Below are positions 1 to 12,100 of a DNA stretch of 64,000 nucleotides, one piece after another. A program made the position numbers and the translations under genes. The stretch comes from Zygnema cylindricum (lineage: Eukaryota; Streptophyta; Zygnematophyceae; Zygnematales; Zygnemataceae), in assembly GCA_037447655.1 (NCBI GenBank), contig JBBHKE010000714.1:1-64000 (forward strand), given 5' to 3'. Every line of letters starts with the position of its first letter. Positions within the stretch are counted from its first letter, which is position 1. The notes under the pieces were generated by a model. The model worked only from the letters and a program-made list of their open reading frames with translations. It searched no databases and was not told the origin of the DNA.

Positions 1-70
1 TAAAAAACCCTAAAAAACCCTAAAAAACCCTAAAAAACCCTAAAAAACCCTAAAAAACCCTAAAAAACCC
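1..70. repeat. Telomere, seven exact 10-bp repeats
   Basis: Seven perfect head-to-tail copies of TAAAAAACCC occupy the first 70 bases, so the G-rich strand toward the chromosome end reads TTTTTTAGGG. The C-rich strand running 5' to 3' into the window is the orientation expected for a left chromosome end. The unit is three bases longer than the usual plant TTTAGGG. A TTTTTTAGGG telomere is known in the flowering plant genus Cestrum. The array stops abruptly against a transposon fragment at base 71. The assembled length is a minimum, because telomere arrays are usually collapsed or clipped. Confidence 0.93.
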
Positions 71-511
71 TCTATTATCTCACACTTTTTGGAACGAAAT
101 ACGACGATACTGGTATGAAATGAAAAAGCTTTAAAAATGAAACTATTTTTCTACATTTGGGCGTACTTTGAAGGCAGGTCGAGTGAGAAAAGACGGAAAA
201 CAAAATCGGAAAGCCATGCCTGAAGGTTTTGGAACTAGTGGCGTCGATGTTGTCACAAATGAGTATGACACCACAATGTCACAAAACCAATCTAGACGTC
301 TACAATTTTCGTTGTTTTTGTAAGCGTCACCAATTGTCAAGAATTTTTGTAGTAGTCTTCAACGGTCACAAGTTGTACCTACGTCTACAACCGTCACCTT
401 CAAATTTTCGATTTCATTTTCGCACATTAGGGCACTATGGAAAGTAATATGGAGAATCCTCACTAAAATCCAAAGTACTTCCTCAAAGTATCGATTACTT
501 GAGGAAACCCT
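71..511 (+). mobile_element. Truncated PIF/Harbinger-like MITE fused to telomere
   Basis: This stretch aligns by eye, colinearly and with divergence, to the right half (about 16634-17083) of the complete element at 16138-17083. Shared landmarks include the ATCTCA-C/T-ACTTTTT start, the GGTATGAAATGAAA block, the FTACAACCGTCAC-type tract coding nothing, and the CCAAAGTACTT...CAAAGTATCG end. The left half is missing and the telomere repeats begin exactly at the break. The right terminal inverted repeat is eroded (ACTTGAGGAAACCC in place of ACATGGGGACGTACCC). No coding capacity is visible. Confidence 0.7.
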
Positions 512-3500
512 CTCACATTCCACAATCCGATTGGCAGTTTCCATCCAATATTCGGTCATGTGTGCACTGTGAAACAATGTTTGAAGTCACGGAAAAAACA
601 TTGGATTTTTCCATAAATTAACTCACGAATACAATAACTAACAATATTTTGAAAATTTGAACTTGTAGTACTGAGTGTATTGCCATTTAGTTACCATCAT
701 CCCCAATATCGACTTGCAGGCAACTTTATCTTTTGTGGGCATCTTTTCAACTTCAGTCTTTCACATTCTAGCTCACCGGTGGTACTATATTGCTAAATAG
801 TCCGGGAAGGTGATAAAGCATGAGAGCGTTGATTTAATCTGATTACAAGTCATCAACCCCTAAAGTAAAGTGTTAGAACATAAGACGCTTTTATCGGAAT
901 CTGGTTAGGGTGATTTAACTTTGAACTAATACAAATTTAAGATTGTCCACCACTCAAAGGAAATACATGGGAATATGGATAGATAAAGTTGAAACCTAAA
1001 CCTTTATATGGTTTGTTTTACAATGGTCAATACAATGAGCATCTAGTCTCGTCGACGGGATTGGTGCGGGCGCCTTCGTTGTTGTTCAAGGTGTAAAACT
1101 TGAAGGAAACTACAACCCTACGACGAGTGTTCTTTACGACCCTAGGACGAGCTTAGGAACAAATTTTGCTTGAGGGTGGCAGAACAGACCTCGAAGAGGA
1201 CATGCACAAATGTGGTATTTGCACAACGGAGAGGTTATGGCTAGACTAACGGAGATCACTAGGATGCAATACGATGATCAAATGGGCGCCTACGTTTAGG
1301 AACATTGAATTTAATTGAGTGGGTGACCAAGGACCAACTGTAGAGTGGTCGTTTAACCCGAGGGGAGGAGACACTCATTGTTAATTCTACGAAAGAGTGC
1401 AAGCATTTAGAAAAAACCGAAATGGTTTTTTTGGTGGTGGTATTTTTTTAGTGGTATAGAACCAGGGCTCATGTTGATCGGTTGATAAAGACCTCCACTA
1501 CATTCGAGGCGCCCAAAGGTAATTTCGACAAAAATCAAGTGCTCTACATATCTAAAGGATTTCTTACAAGTTTTCAACATACCTTTTCGAGCCTCTCATC
1601 AGAAGTATTGTATTTTTTGTTGCTTCTTTCATTTCCAAGACGACTAGTTTTTCTTTTGTCCATTACAATTGTTAACTTGACAGTGTTAAATTTTAGCCTT
1701 TCCGATGAAAGAAATTGACCCACTCGCAAAAAATGTGTCCCAGCCTCTTTTTGTTTTCGTTTTTTTTTTGTCTTAAATGAGAGTTGAAAGTAGTTTTTTC
1801 TTTTATTATCGTTGCATTTTTTTGGCGTGCCCGTTGCCTGTGTCCAAAGTTCTTTCGCACTGTTTTTGTTTGGCTTTCTTCCCTCCCGCTCAGGTTTCAC
1901 TTTCGTCTTTGTCGACACTTTTTTTTGGTGCATGTGCTCCGACGGTTTGCCATCGCGCCTTCGCACCAGAGACGTCCTGCATTCCCGCGCTTGTGGCATG
2001 CGCCGCGGGTGTTGGCTGGCCGCATTTCTGTCGCGCTGATGCATCGCCGCCATATCCCATATTTCCTTGAACAGGCTCCGCTGAGCATGAGGGATTTACA
2101 GGGGTGGGCCCCTTTTCAAGGAGCATAGTTATGTTAAGAGCTGGGAGGTTATTTTGCATGTATGTAGTTGTGGTAGATCAGTAAGGCTTGGATGTTTTAA
2201 TTTTGTAGTTTTGCCGGGTTATTGCCATGTCGTTAGTTTTGCTGGTCATTTTGTTTCACAATGTTCTGTTTTTGTTTCACCTCGCGTTCCATTTCGCTAA
2301 CTCCATTGTAAACTTGCAATTCGCTACCGTAATCCTGTTTTCATCAACATTACTATATGTTTTATTTGTGAAAAGCAATTCCAATACACCAATTTATGAT
2401 CAAAGAAAGATTTTCCAGTTTTAGAACTTCCAATAATCCGGTCTCCAAAGAGACCACCAACCTGCCGCGGATACCACCGGCCGAGTACCAAGAGGGACCA
2501 TCTGCCAGCCGCACGCGACAGTGCTAACATTCTATTAAAACTAACCACATGAAATTATGTTATAGCCACACGGCTCATTATAGGCCACTCAACCAACAAT
2601 GCTGGTAAAAATAATTTATGATTTGATGAAAGCCCGCTCTCAAATAATAATTAATCAACTCTAACAGCAACAGGTGAATTTAGCTGGTGTTGAACAATAT
2701 AATTAATAAATAGGTGTCGACATAACTCAAAATTTCAACCATTGAGCATTAACTATAAAAGCTTATTTCGACTAAGTACCCGCATGCTAATTGGTAAAGC
2801 ATTCAGCATCATGCCACGTTGGCCAGGTCCCCTGCCCTCCACCTGTCGCTGCATTTGCGTGCCACAGGTGCAACTGGTGCAGCGGCTGGAAGCTGCCGGC
2901 CACTCCCTTCCAGCTGCCGCCACGGCACCAGCAACAGCTACACTGCCACACTTTTCTCATGCATTTGTTGTTGGCAATTTGTTGCTAGCGAATATTGTTG
3001 TGGGACGTTATAGATTGAATGCCATTATTATTATTTTTTTTTTTTTTAAGATTCACCCATCTATTTCCAGTTTGTTCTCTCCGAAATTATCACATGGAAC
3101 CGGGTAACCACCTCAAAAGTAGAAGGCCAACGGAAATTCAATTACACACTTTAAGATTTCATTCACCATGATGATTATTTTCACTCCATTGTAATGCAGG
3201 CAAATCCAAAACGGAAAACTAGAATCCCCGATTGAATTATTGTTTCTGTGCAAATAAATGACCACCTCTCGGACCCAGCATTTATATTCAATATCATGTC
3301 CCCATGAAGTAGAGCAAAAGCTCCATAATCTAAGTAAAGAGAGATGAGAGATTATCTCTGACAAGTACCCGCCTATCCTTATCGGACCCTTCTCGCTTTC
3401 TATCTCTTCCCAGGCGGTGCAGGTGTGGGCACAAATCCCTACACTCTTGCAAACCAGAAACTACTGCCTGCGAAGCACCCGAGGCCACTATACAACGGTT

Positions 3501-3651
3501 GAAATAGGGACAGTCACATCCAACTCGAATGTGGGTATTTTGAACCGACGCAATACTCACAAGACATCAGTCACAAGTAATGTCCCAGGAAAACCGACAA
3601 ACCGGCAGAGAGAGGAAAATCCAAGCAAACCCCAAGCAGTGGAGAGTTTTA
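512..3651. other. Subtelomeric non-coding stretch
   Basis: About 3.1 kb of AT-rich sequence with no gene I can support. Short open frames occur, for example a Lys/Arg-rich 159-codon frame on the minus strand at 1574-2053 and overlapping plus-strand frames at 1777-2128. They have no recognisable domain and overlap one another. A GC-richer island lies near 2815-2990. The tract around 1110-1190 (GGACGAGC followed by TTGAGGGTGGCAG) resembles the junction downstream of pol in plant LTR retrotransposons and may be an old retroelement scrap, but this is weak. Confidence 0.5.
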
Positions 3652-6600
3652 TCAGCCCAATCCTACACCCACTTCCTGCTGTCGAGAAGAAGCGTCCGGT
3701 TTTATTCTCGGAGGCCTCACAATCCTGTCTATGATTCCGTACTCCAACGCCTCCTGGGCACTGAAGCGCCGGATGCGACCCAGATCCTTCGACACCTGGC
3801 AATCAAAAAGGCCAAAAAAAGATAAAAGAAGCCACAAAGTCAAAGATGAGCCACTTCACCACACACACACGATAAGAGACAAACCAGCATTAAAAACAGT
3901 TCCAAAGGCTGAAAACGACCAATGATTAGCTTGAGATTTTGGAAAGAGAGAAGTGGAATGAATGCTCTTTGTTGCATCGAATATGTCCTCAGAATTGTTG
4001 GATAGACTTGTTTCACAACGACTGATAGTCTTCATTGATGACACATCTTAAGAATAAGCTGGTTTACACGGGTTTTGATATGGCTGATACAGCTTCTAAA
4101 ACGAAATTGAAAATGCTACCTGAAAAGGTTGAAAGCTTTAGATTCTAAAGAAAAAAGCCCGCCCCTTCTACAACCAAAGACTTTGATTGAGGAGATGAAA
4201 GTTTATACATATATATATACATGTGTATATGTATAGGTACACATACATATAGTTTTAACGGTCACAAAGGAATGAAAACAAAAATATTCATCGGACTGCC
4301 ATTCTAAGGCTGAGTCAAAAGTCTTTGAACTGGTATTTGACTTTCGAAAGGCATTCAAGTGTGGAATGGATGTCCGTGACGTTGGACCCGATGGAATGTT
4401 TCACGGGAGGATTCCATCAAGAAACTTCTGCGTTACGACTTCCTGAATTTGAAATAGGTCTGTAATCCTGAAAAGAAAGCTGATGTAATTTCTTTTTATT
4501 GCTTAAGGGAGCTGTTCCTTATGAAGGATAATCCGCAAAGGACATTCATGAGAAGCGTTTTACAGGATTGCCCAATTTTCCAGATCTGCCCAAAGGCAAA
4601 ACTTACAGAGATAAATAGAAGAAAAAGCACATTGCAGGAAAGATAGAAAACGGTGGGAGCGCCGAATTTTAATGTGTGTAGCTTTGTCATTGACATTCTC
4701 TAAATAACTATTCACAGAAAAGTCTCCTGGGTTTAACGATCTTTCTGATGGGCTTTGGAGCAGCATGGCAGTACGAGTTGCTTCTCTCTTGGAGCTAAAA
4801 GAGGGAAAAAAATAAGTGATAAGGTAGTCTTAAAAATTTAGGTCTTGTTCAGACAATGGAGTTTTTGTAATGAATGTCTTTGCATTTGAACGGTCGGCTT
4901 CTTGTCCCTTTTATATGATTATGAATTCTATTTTTGGACTATATTTTGCTCAGTGGAACGGTGACTATTACCTTTTCCAATGGCTGTCCTGTTCTTTTGG
5001 ACAACTCCGAAAAAAAATACGAACGGACTCGGGCCAACTCGTTGGCTTCATTCTGAATATCATCAGCCTGCCAAAAAAAAAGACAAGAAAAGAAAAGAAA
5101 AGAAAATTGCTTCACTTGATCAGCAATCCTGACATCTGGCAGGAGTACCAAGCAGTATTTAGGAGAGTCTGCTTTTCACCAATAGGATCGACCACCTCAC
5201 TGTTCCGAAAATAAATAGAAGTTTCTCGGTGGTTTCACCAAGGCACTAGATCTATAAATCTTCTCCTCAAAATACGCGAGTCAGACTACACAATACCTGA
5301 TATAGAGAAGCCTGACATTCAAAAAGGACGCTGAAAGCATTTACAATTGACACTCCCTATAATCCATGCATAATAAAGTGAACGCCAAACAGTAACGTAA
5401 TGAACGGACTACAGAAACTCAGAGAGGATTTTTAAATGGGAAACACTAAGTCACCTGGCCTCGGGCAGCTCCAGCTGGCGATTGGAGAGCGACACGTGTC
5501 ATAGGCATTGCAAGACGTAAGCCCTGCAAACAGACAAAGTTTATTTATCAGTTTTCGCCAGCCGTTGTGAGCGGAGTGAATTTACTGTGGGTGTGCTAAA
5601 TAGCTACAGCATGGGACACTAATTTCGAACTAGAGTTTGATACACGAGACTTTATTTTTTTTCATTCTTGTGTTTTTTAAGCACAACTGAGGTGGAATCT
5701 GTTTCATATAATGCGTGAGAAATCAATGCAGCGAACTACATCTGATGCGCGGAACTTCAGAGACAAAGTGGTGTGGATAACAATGCACTTTAAACATCCA
5801 CAACTACTTAGGTGAAGGGTATTTTAGGGTGCAAAGAGGAGTTGGGCCCTAGAAGATCACCTTTGTGCCTGCAGCCAAAAGAAGGCCGGCACTGTTGTAT
5901 GCATATCCGAGAGCGAGAGTTCCCACAGGACTCGCAATGCTTTGAATCGTATCGTATATCGCTAAAGTGGGTGTCATCTGGCCGCTCAAACAACCAGCAA
6001 CTTTATCATTTTTATTCAACTCAACACCACACATAGCATTACATAATTATAAAAACTTGAGGAATGTCGAGATATCTCACCTCTCCACCTGGACTATTGA
6101 TATAAATATTCATTGGCTTGCTGGAATCCACACTGTCAAGGTACAAAATTGTGGCAACTATCTGATTGCCAAATTCCTCGTCAATGGCTTGTCCAAGAAA
6201 TATAATACGCTCGCGATACTGTTCAAGCAACAAGATTCTTCTGTTATTGGAGAGGTAACCAAATTCTCTTCCATCTTTCCTGCTAAAAAACAACAAATTA
6301 TATGCCAAGTTCTGCTAATAAATGTTTCATGCATGTAATTCGCACGTGAATCTCCGCTGTCATTCCATCATTTTCTTGTCTCAACCTTTCCTTCCCAGCC
6401 TAGCTGTAACAGGATCCTTCTGTAACGACTCATCCTTCGCAAGCAAGATACCATTCACTTGGACAGCTTGGGAAAGGAAATGGAGCTTTCAACAGCGGCT
6501 AAGGGAAAAAAACCAGAGGACATCACATACCAGCACATTCCATATGTCGACCCATTGCCATCCTCCCTCTCCAGGAGTTCTATAGGGCACTCTGGGAGTG

Positions 6601-7392
6601 CCAATGGGCATCACAACCTGTGCTCGCGCAGCTTTGCCGCCTCCCCTGCAATCCGTTATTTTTCTTTGCGCAATTGTCAGCTAAGAAACGCCAAGCAATG
6701 AAGTATTTAGGAATCAGGGGGCACAATCCTTGAACCAGAAATCAAAGGTGTCGCATAAAATTACTTTTGAGTAAAAAAAAAAAGAAAAAAAGAAAGGATA
6801 AATTCCCCCCCAATGTCAAAAAAACAATAAAGCCTGGTTAAACCCTTGTATTCATCCTCCTCTTGTAATACTCTTCGTTGAAGAAAAGAATAATTTTCTT
6901 TTTAACATAACTTCACATGAACCCTGTAATCTAAAAGCATTCGCGGGGGGTGTGTATGCTGCAAAAAAGAGAGCTATTTCGCATGCATTCAGCATTTGGT
7001 TTCTTGTCCACCACATCATGCCCTACAGAGACCCTCATATAACTTTGTCTTTTCCACAGCCTCTAAAATCCCGCAGTGTGACAACATTCAATACTTTCAC
7101 TTGCCTCGAGAGAGAGGCCTGAACGGTCTGGCGAAGCAAGGAGTTGAGGTCGCTTTGAGGACTGCCACGTGGCAGACGTCCTGCACACTCAATCCCTTCT
7201 ATCAGGCATGTTCCAAGCCCAGAGAGAAATACAAAAGAAGCGGATGATACGTTGCATACCTGGGGGAGAAAGTGTTGCCCGCACACTGCAGCGACAGGTT
7301 GATTCTGAAGCAGGCAGAGAGACACGTGGCGAGGAGGGCAGAACAGGAGATAGAAGAGTTTCAGCCCGCAGGGCTCCTGCGAAGCCAGCCAT
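3652..7392 (-). CDS. CLPR2: ClpR2, inactive subunit of plastid Clp protease
   Basis: Nuclear gene for the ClpR2 subunit of the plastid ClpP/R core, a ring protease that degrades stromal proteins delivered by ClpC. Eight exons (minus order): 7260-7392, 7105-7180, 6531-6645, 6081-6218, 5861-5977, 5455-5523, 4972-5067, 3652-3795. They sum to 888 nt, 295 residues, near the family size. The first 44 residues are Ser/Ala/Arg-rich and nearly acid-free, like a plastid transit peptide. The motifs [16 protein letters not shown] and [10 protein letters not shown] identify ClpR2 rather than ClpP. The catalytic triad is lost, as known for ClpR: Ser becomes Asn (GYAYNSAG), His becomes Gln (VALQSP), and the Asp site reads RIRRF. 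The short second exon uses a GC donor (GAG/GCAAGT). That exon and the transit-peptide exon are the least certain; the other six are strongly supported by phase and homology. Confidence 0.93.
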
Positions 7393-9176
7393 CGCGCAAA
7401 GTGCAAAGGAATGGCGGAGAGGAGAGAGAGTAAAGAGAAAGAAAGAGACGGTCTAGCCTTATGAACGTCACGTCACAGTGTTGACAAAGGCGAGAGAGCG
7501 TGGGAAGACATAGCCGTTACTGTATATCGGGGTTCCATATCGTCATGAATATACATAGAATATATCGGAAGCCGATATGGTCATCTGATCATTCTGATGC
7601 TCGCCGTAAATCTGATCATTACTGGAGTCATCGTGTGTCCGTAGCAATTGATGCCCTTTTATTTAAATTTGTCCAGGTGGAAGTATGCACTGTGAACTTT
7701 GTTCGTGAACTTATTGAGGGGTGTGCCGCCTCTACATTCGTAGATGAAAAAAACTGGTTTATGTGTTTGAACTTTTTTGGGATTAGACGAGCTTTAATAA
7801 GAAAGCGCAGTGATGAGCAATACATGGGACAAAAGAAACGAAAAGCCAAAATGATACTGAAAAGCCAAATACGGGAAGAAGCAAGGTAAAATGGAAAATA
7901 GCACGAAAGGAACTAAAACACAGAGAAGGGGAAACTAACAAAGGACATGTAAAACAACAACAAACAAAAAAAGAACTACAAATTAACAGACTCTTAAAAA
8001 ACCTACCCAATGAACCACCCTCTCTAAAAGTGTCAGAACATGCGAGAGTTGTTACCCACATGACAATTAGCAAACACAGCTGTTGGTGCACATATCGGTT
8101 TTTACGGAAAAGTTTGCAAAAGATGCCTATGCATTTCTCCTTGGAATAAGGAACATTCATGTCTGCCGGATTCAAGTGCCCGTCTAATGTTGATGTTGCT
8201 AAAAACGGACCAAGGACCAACCCCAAAAGTGAAAGTCGAACCTGTGCTGCAATGTTGAGCAAATCTGGAAGAAGCATGGAGGGGTGCGTTTCATCTACAA
8301 TTTGACCACCGGGGAAAACTTCCAACGGTAGCAATGATGATTATCAAAAGTAAAATCAATACTTCATGCCTAGATGTCAGAGACTTGTAATGAAAATGTG
8401 TTGGGTGTAGAAGATCTAGTGATCAACGGTGTAGTCGAAAAACAAAAATTCTGCCTTTAAAGTAAATCCATGTCATAACCACTCAGAGTATTGCAATATT
8501 TCCTCACAAGTTACAATAATGTTCTAGCATTAAATGAGCACAGATGATTACAAATAGCGATTGCAAACAATCTGAGTACAAAAGCAAAAAAAAGGCAAAA
8601 TGACGGTGAATCTGAAGGCAGAACAGAAGTGAGAAACGATATCAACCATTACTAGATATCAACCCAACCCCCAACATGATGAAGCTTCCTAAGAAAGAGC
8701 CAACTCTCAATCCCCAATGCTTCGACGCAGGACATGCTTTCATTTTTGCAGTTTTGTTTCTTTAGGCTTTAGATTTCTTTTGATCCCATTGTGCCCGGTT
8801 CACCATCGCACTTTCTTAACAAGAAAGAATCGAACTTGATAATGCAGGAAGTACAAACACCACTCCTTATTTCATTTGACTCCAGTGGAAGCTCTCTCAA
8901 GGGGTGGGACAAACAACAAAAAATAGATATTGTTCGAGAGCCGTGCTGGCTCGGCAAACTAAATACGGCATCATCATAATAGACACTTTCCATTGCAAGC
9001 GTGAGGAAAAAACGGCAGCCCTAACTATCATACTTTTTCATAAATGTGGCTGCTTGACTGGCCAGCAACTCGTTAAAACACAAATAGAGCATTCCGATAT
9101 TTGTTAGAGGAACGCCACAATAGGCAAACAAACCTACAACATTGCTTAATCCTTTACTAGATAAACAAATATAATC
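7393..9176. other. Intergenic, one unrecognised minus-strand ORF
   Basis: This stretch separates the start of CLPR2 from the 3' end of the GOST gene. It begins with a purine-rich tract (7395-7450), the likely CLPR2 5' leader and promoter. The longest open frame is on the minus strand at 7783-8334 (183 codons if opened from a non-ATG codon; first ATG near 8277). Its second half is hydrophobic and Phe/Leu/Cys-rich. I recognise no family and see no splice-supported partner exon. The stretch 8400-9176 is AT-rich and shows nothing further. Confidence 0.45.
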
Positions 9177-12100
9177 CTACTCCAGTTTACCCTCTTCCGC
9201 ATCGTCGTCTAGACTAAAGACATCTGTGTTCACCGGTTTTTTGTCCTTTGATGACTCAACAGTTGTCGCTTTGGAAGGCACAGCCGAAGTCAACGCTACC
9301 TCTTCCTCGTCAAAATCTTCTCCTTGGTCCTCAGAAAATGCGTATCTGTAGCCCCCCAGAATAGAAACATACCATTATGAAACCCAATAAGGAATCAGGC
9401 TGGCTAGTACTGTGTGCATTGATTACACAGTCACTCTTATTAGAAGTCCAAGAGGACTGCATTCACCCCATCCATGGCAAATAACCACATACACTCGGAC
9501 ATTAAATCGCTGTCAAAAACGATAATACATGGACATGATAATAAAAGCTGGCAGCTTCACTCACAGTTGCGCTAGCTCCTGTGTCATTCTTCGATTCAAA
9601 ATGCACAAAATCCAAGTCTAATAGGACAAAACATGGTAAACCGGCTTGGCACTTTCCAAGACCTCAGACACGACCAATGCTGAAATAGGCGAGCACTTCC
9701 TAACCGCTTGTCAAATTGAAGACAAAAAATTGTGATTTGTAAAAGGCATAACTTTCTAAAATCAGAAATAAAGAAGGTATGCCGTCAAACATCATAAATG
9801 TACTAGTTTTTCACGGCCCAATGGTTAAGCTGATGCAACAGTGGAAGACAAAACGTAGCGTGGTAAATCATTGTGGTCAAACATGCAGATGTGCAATGTT
9901 CAGTGTTTGAGAGTGTGATTGTAGTTTTTTTGGCGTATGGCGTGGGCTATCAATTGCAGCTCAACAAAATCATTCCTTTTAAGGAAAGTACAAAAGTACC
10001 CACCTGGTGGAGCTTTGGGAGGGCGACCATAGGATGCATATGATGCAAAGCAACAGAAAGGTCAAGATGTGCCAAAAGGCTGATGTGATCCAGTCGCTTT
10101 GCCATCGCTCGTTAAATTGATCTGTCACCTTAAAATACATCTGCAATCCAAAATAATACAGAAACCGATCAATAGGGACATGTTATGCATCCACTTCAAA
10201 GGAAGCAGACTATTTCAATCTCGCCCAGCACTGAAAACCTAGAGGGCAGAAATTGTTACATACTCAACAATGTAAAAATCAGTTAAATCAGGTAAATAAT
10301 CAGCACAGTGGACCAGCCTTCAATTCTGTTCTTCCAAGCGCTTGCATTTGGAGGAACAGACTCGCCTGTGTGAAATGGGATTAACAGTAAAAACCAAATG
10401 CATATAATGACGTCGGTTAAATAACGGAACCTTTCACGAGGTTGGTAGAACCAAACAACCTACACAATCAGATGCCATTGAAGATTGAAGAAATTTACTG
10501 CTTTTTGGTGCTTATAATCAGAATAACAATGTCAAACAGTCAAACAAGCAAGGGTAAATTCGTTAAGATGTGGATCATACCTCATAACCGATCCACGCAA
10601 CAGATACGACAACAGATAGTGCCAATGCATTGGTAAATTTCCTGTACAAATCTAGCTTGTGTGAGGTTTTCTTGACCTGCCAGAAAAGAGAAAAATAACA
10701 AGCACAGATAATTCCAAGAGTTACTAATTCCTTCATATTTTTATCAATATCCAGGAAATTCTCACATTACACAAAAAAAGTCCACAAGGATAACTTCATC
10801 CTTTGGAATTAGGAATATACAAAGCTTGGAAACATCCAGATGGCAAACGAATCCTAAATGCAATGGTCTTGTCGATCTCGAAAAACACAGATTGTCTAGC
10901 AACTGAAAAGCATAAAAAATGAATAGTGATCCACAAAACGCAGAAGAGAGGTGATAAAAAATTCAACGAAACAGTTCAAAAAAATACCTGTAACAGCACA
11001 AGGGTCTTCGATAAAGCCGAGAATATCCACAAAATAAAAACAGCGTCCAGAACAGCCACTGGTAAAACCAGAATGACTCTCTCACTGCTGCTGAGGTCAT
11101 CAATCGCCCCAACATTTTGCATCACATCTAAAGATCCTGTCGCCAAAAAGTAAGTGGCACCCAAAAGTATAACCTACACAAACATGTAGAACAAAGGGTT
11201 GATGAATTAGGCAGATACTCTCCGTCTGGCATTCCAAAACATCCCATTGACATGGCACTCGCACCAAAAAAGGAAGAGAAATCCACTGATGTTGATCATT
11301 AAGTCAGTGGAAACAAGCCACAGATTACTGTAGAAACGTGAAAAGGCATTGCTGTCGTGGAATCCTCCACTGTGCCAAGCTGGTCACAACCGAAAAAGCA
11401 AACAATTCTCCCCTCTTGAAAGACAAAAAAATGACTTTACCCAATCGAGATAATAAAATTTCTTTCCAAAAACTATTCCCCATTTTTTAAAACAAGAGAA
11501 TGGCGTACCTTGCTCGTCAACCCACCAAGAGTAGGGCGGACAACGCCAAAGCCCATGGAAACCACCAAAATTAACATCCGAGAGACAGTCTTACGGACAG
11601 CGCCAAGAGTCACGGCCCAAACAGTGATATTGTATGGGCGAAAGCCAGTAGCGTTGAAGTTCACAAAGTCAAAATACCACGCAGACATCTCTGACATTCC
11701 CAAGGCAATAACAACAGTGATGCAATTTTGCAATTGAAGAATTTCCTTCCAATACCGAATATATTGGAAAAACCAAAGGAATCCTACAATCAAGTATGCC
11801 TGCAAAAATCATAAAAAAAAGCCCAAAAATCACATCATGTCAATCCTATCGACGAGCAAATGTTTGCTGATAAAAGCTGCTCCTCATAATCTTGCAGCAG
11901 GAAGTTAAGTTCTCTACAACCGTCACAAAACACAGTCAAGAACTCACAAGGATAGAGCATGTCACAAAACAAGCGTGTACATGTTCTCACAACATACAAT
12001 TGACTATTCTCCACCACATCACCAACTCTTACAATTGACGTTCTTAAAACCAAACCTTCGACAGTAATTTGAAATTACTTACCAAGGACATGAGCCCGTA

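Noticed and set aside
1574-2053. 159-codon Lys/Arg-rich minus-strand frame in the subtelomere
   Set aside because: It overlaps other frames, has no domain, and its composition reflects T-rich sequence on the other strand.
2740-3020. GC-rich coding-like island with Pro/Ala/Thr-rich frames
   Set aside because: Several overlapping frames are equally open and none has a recognisable motif or splice-supported continuation.
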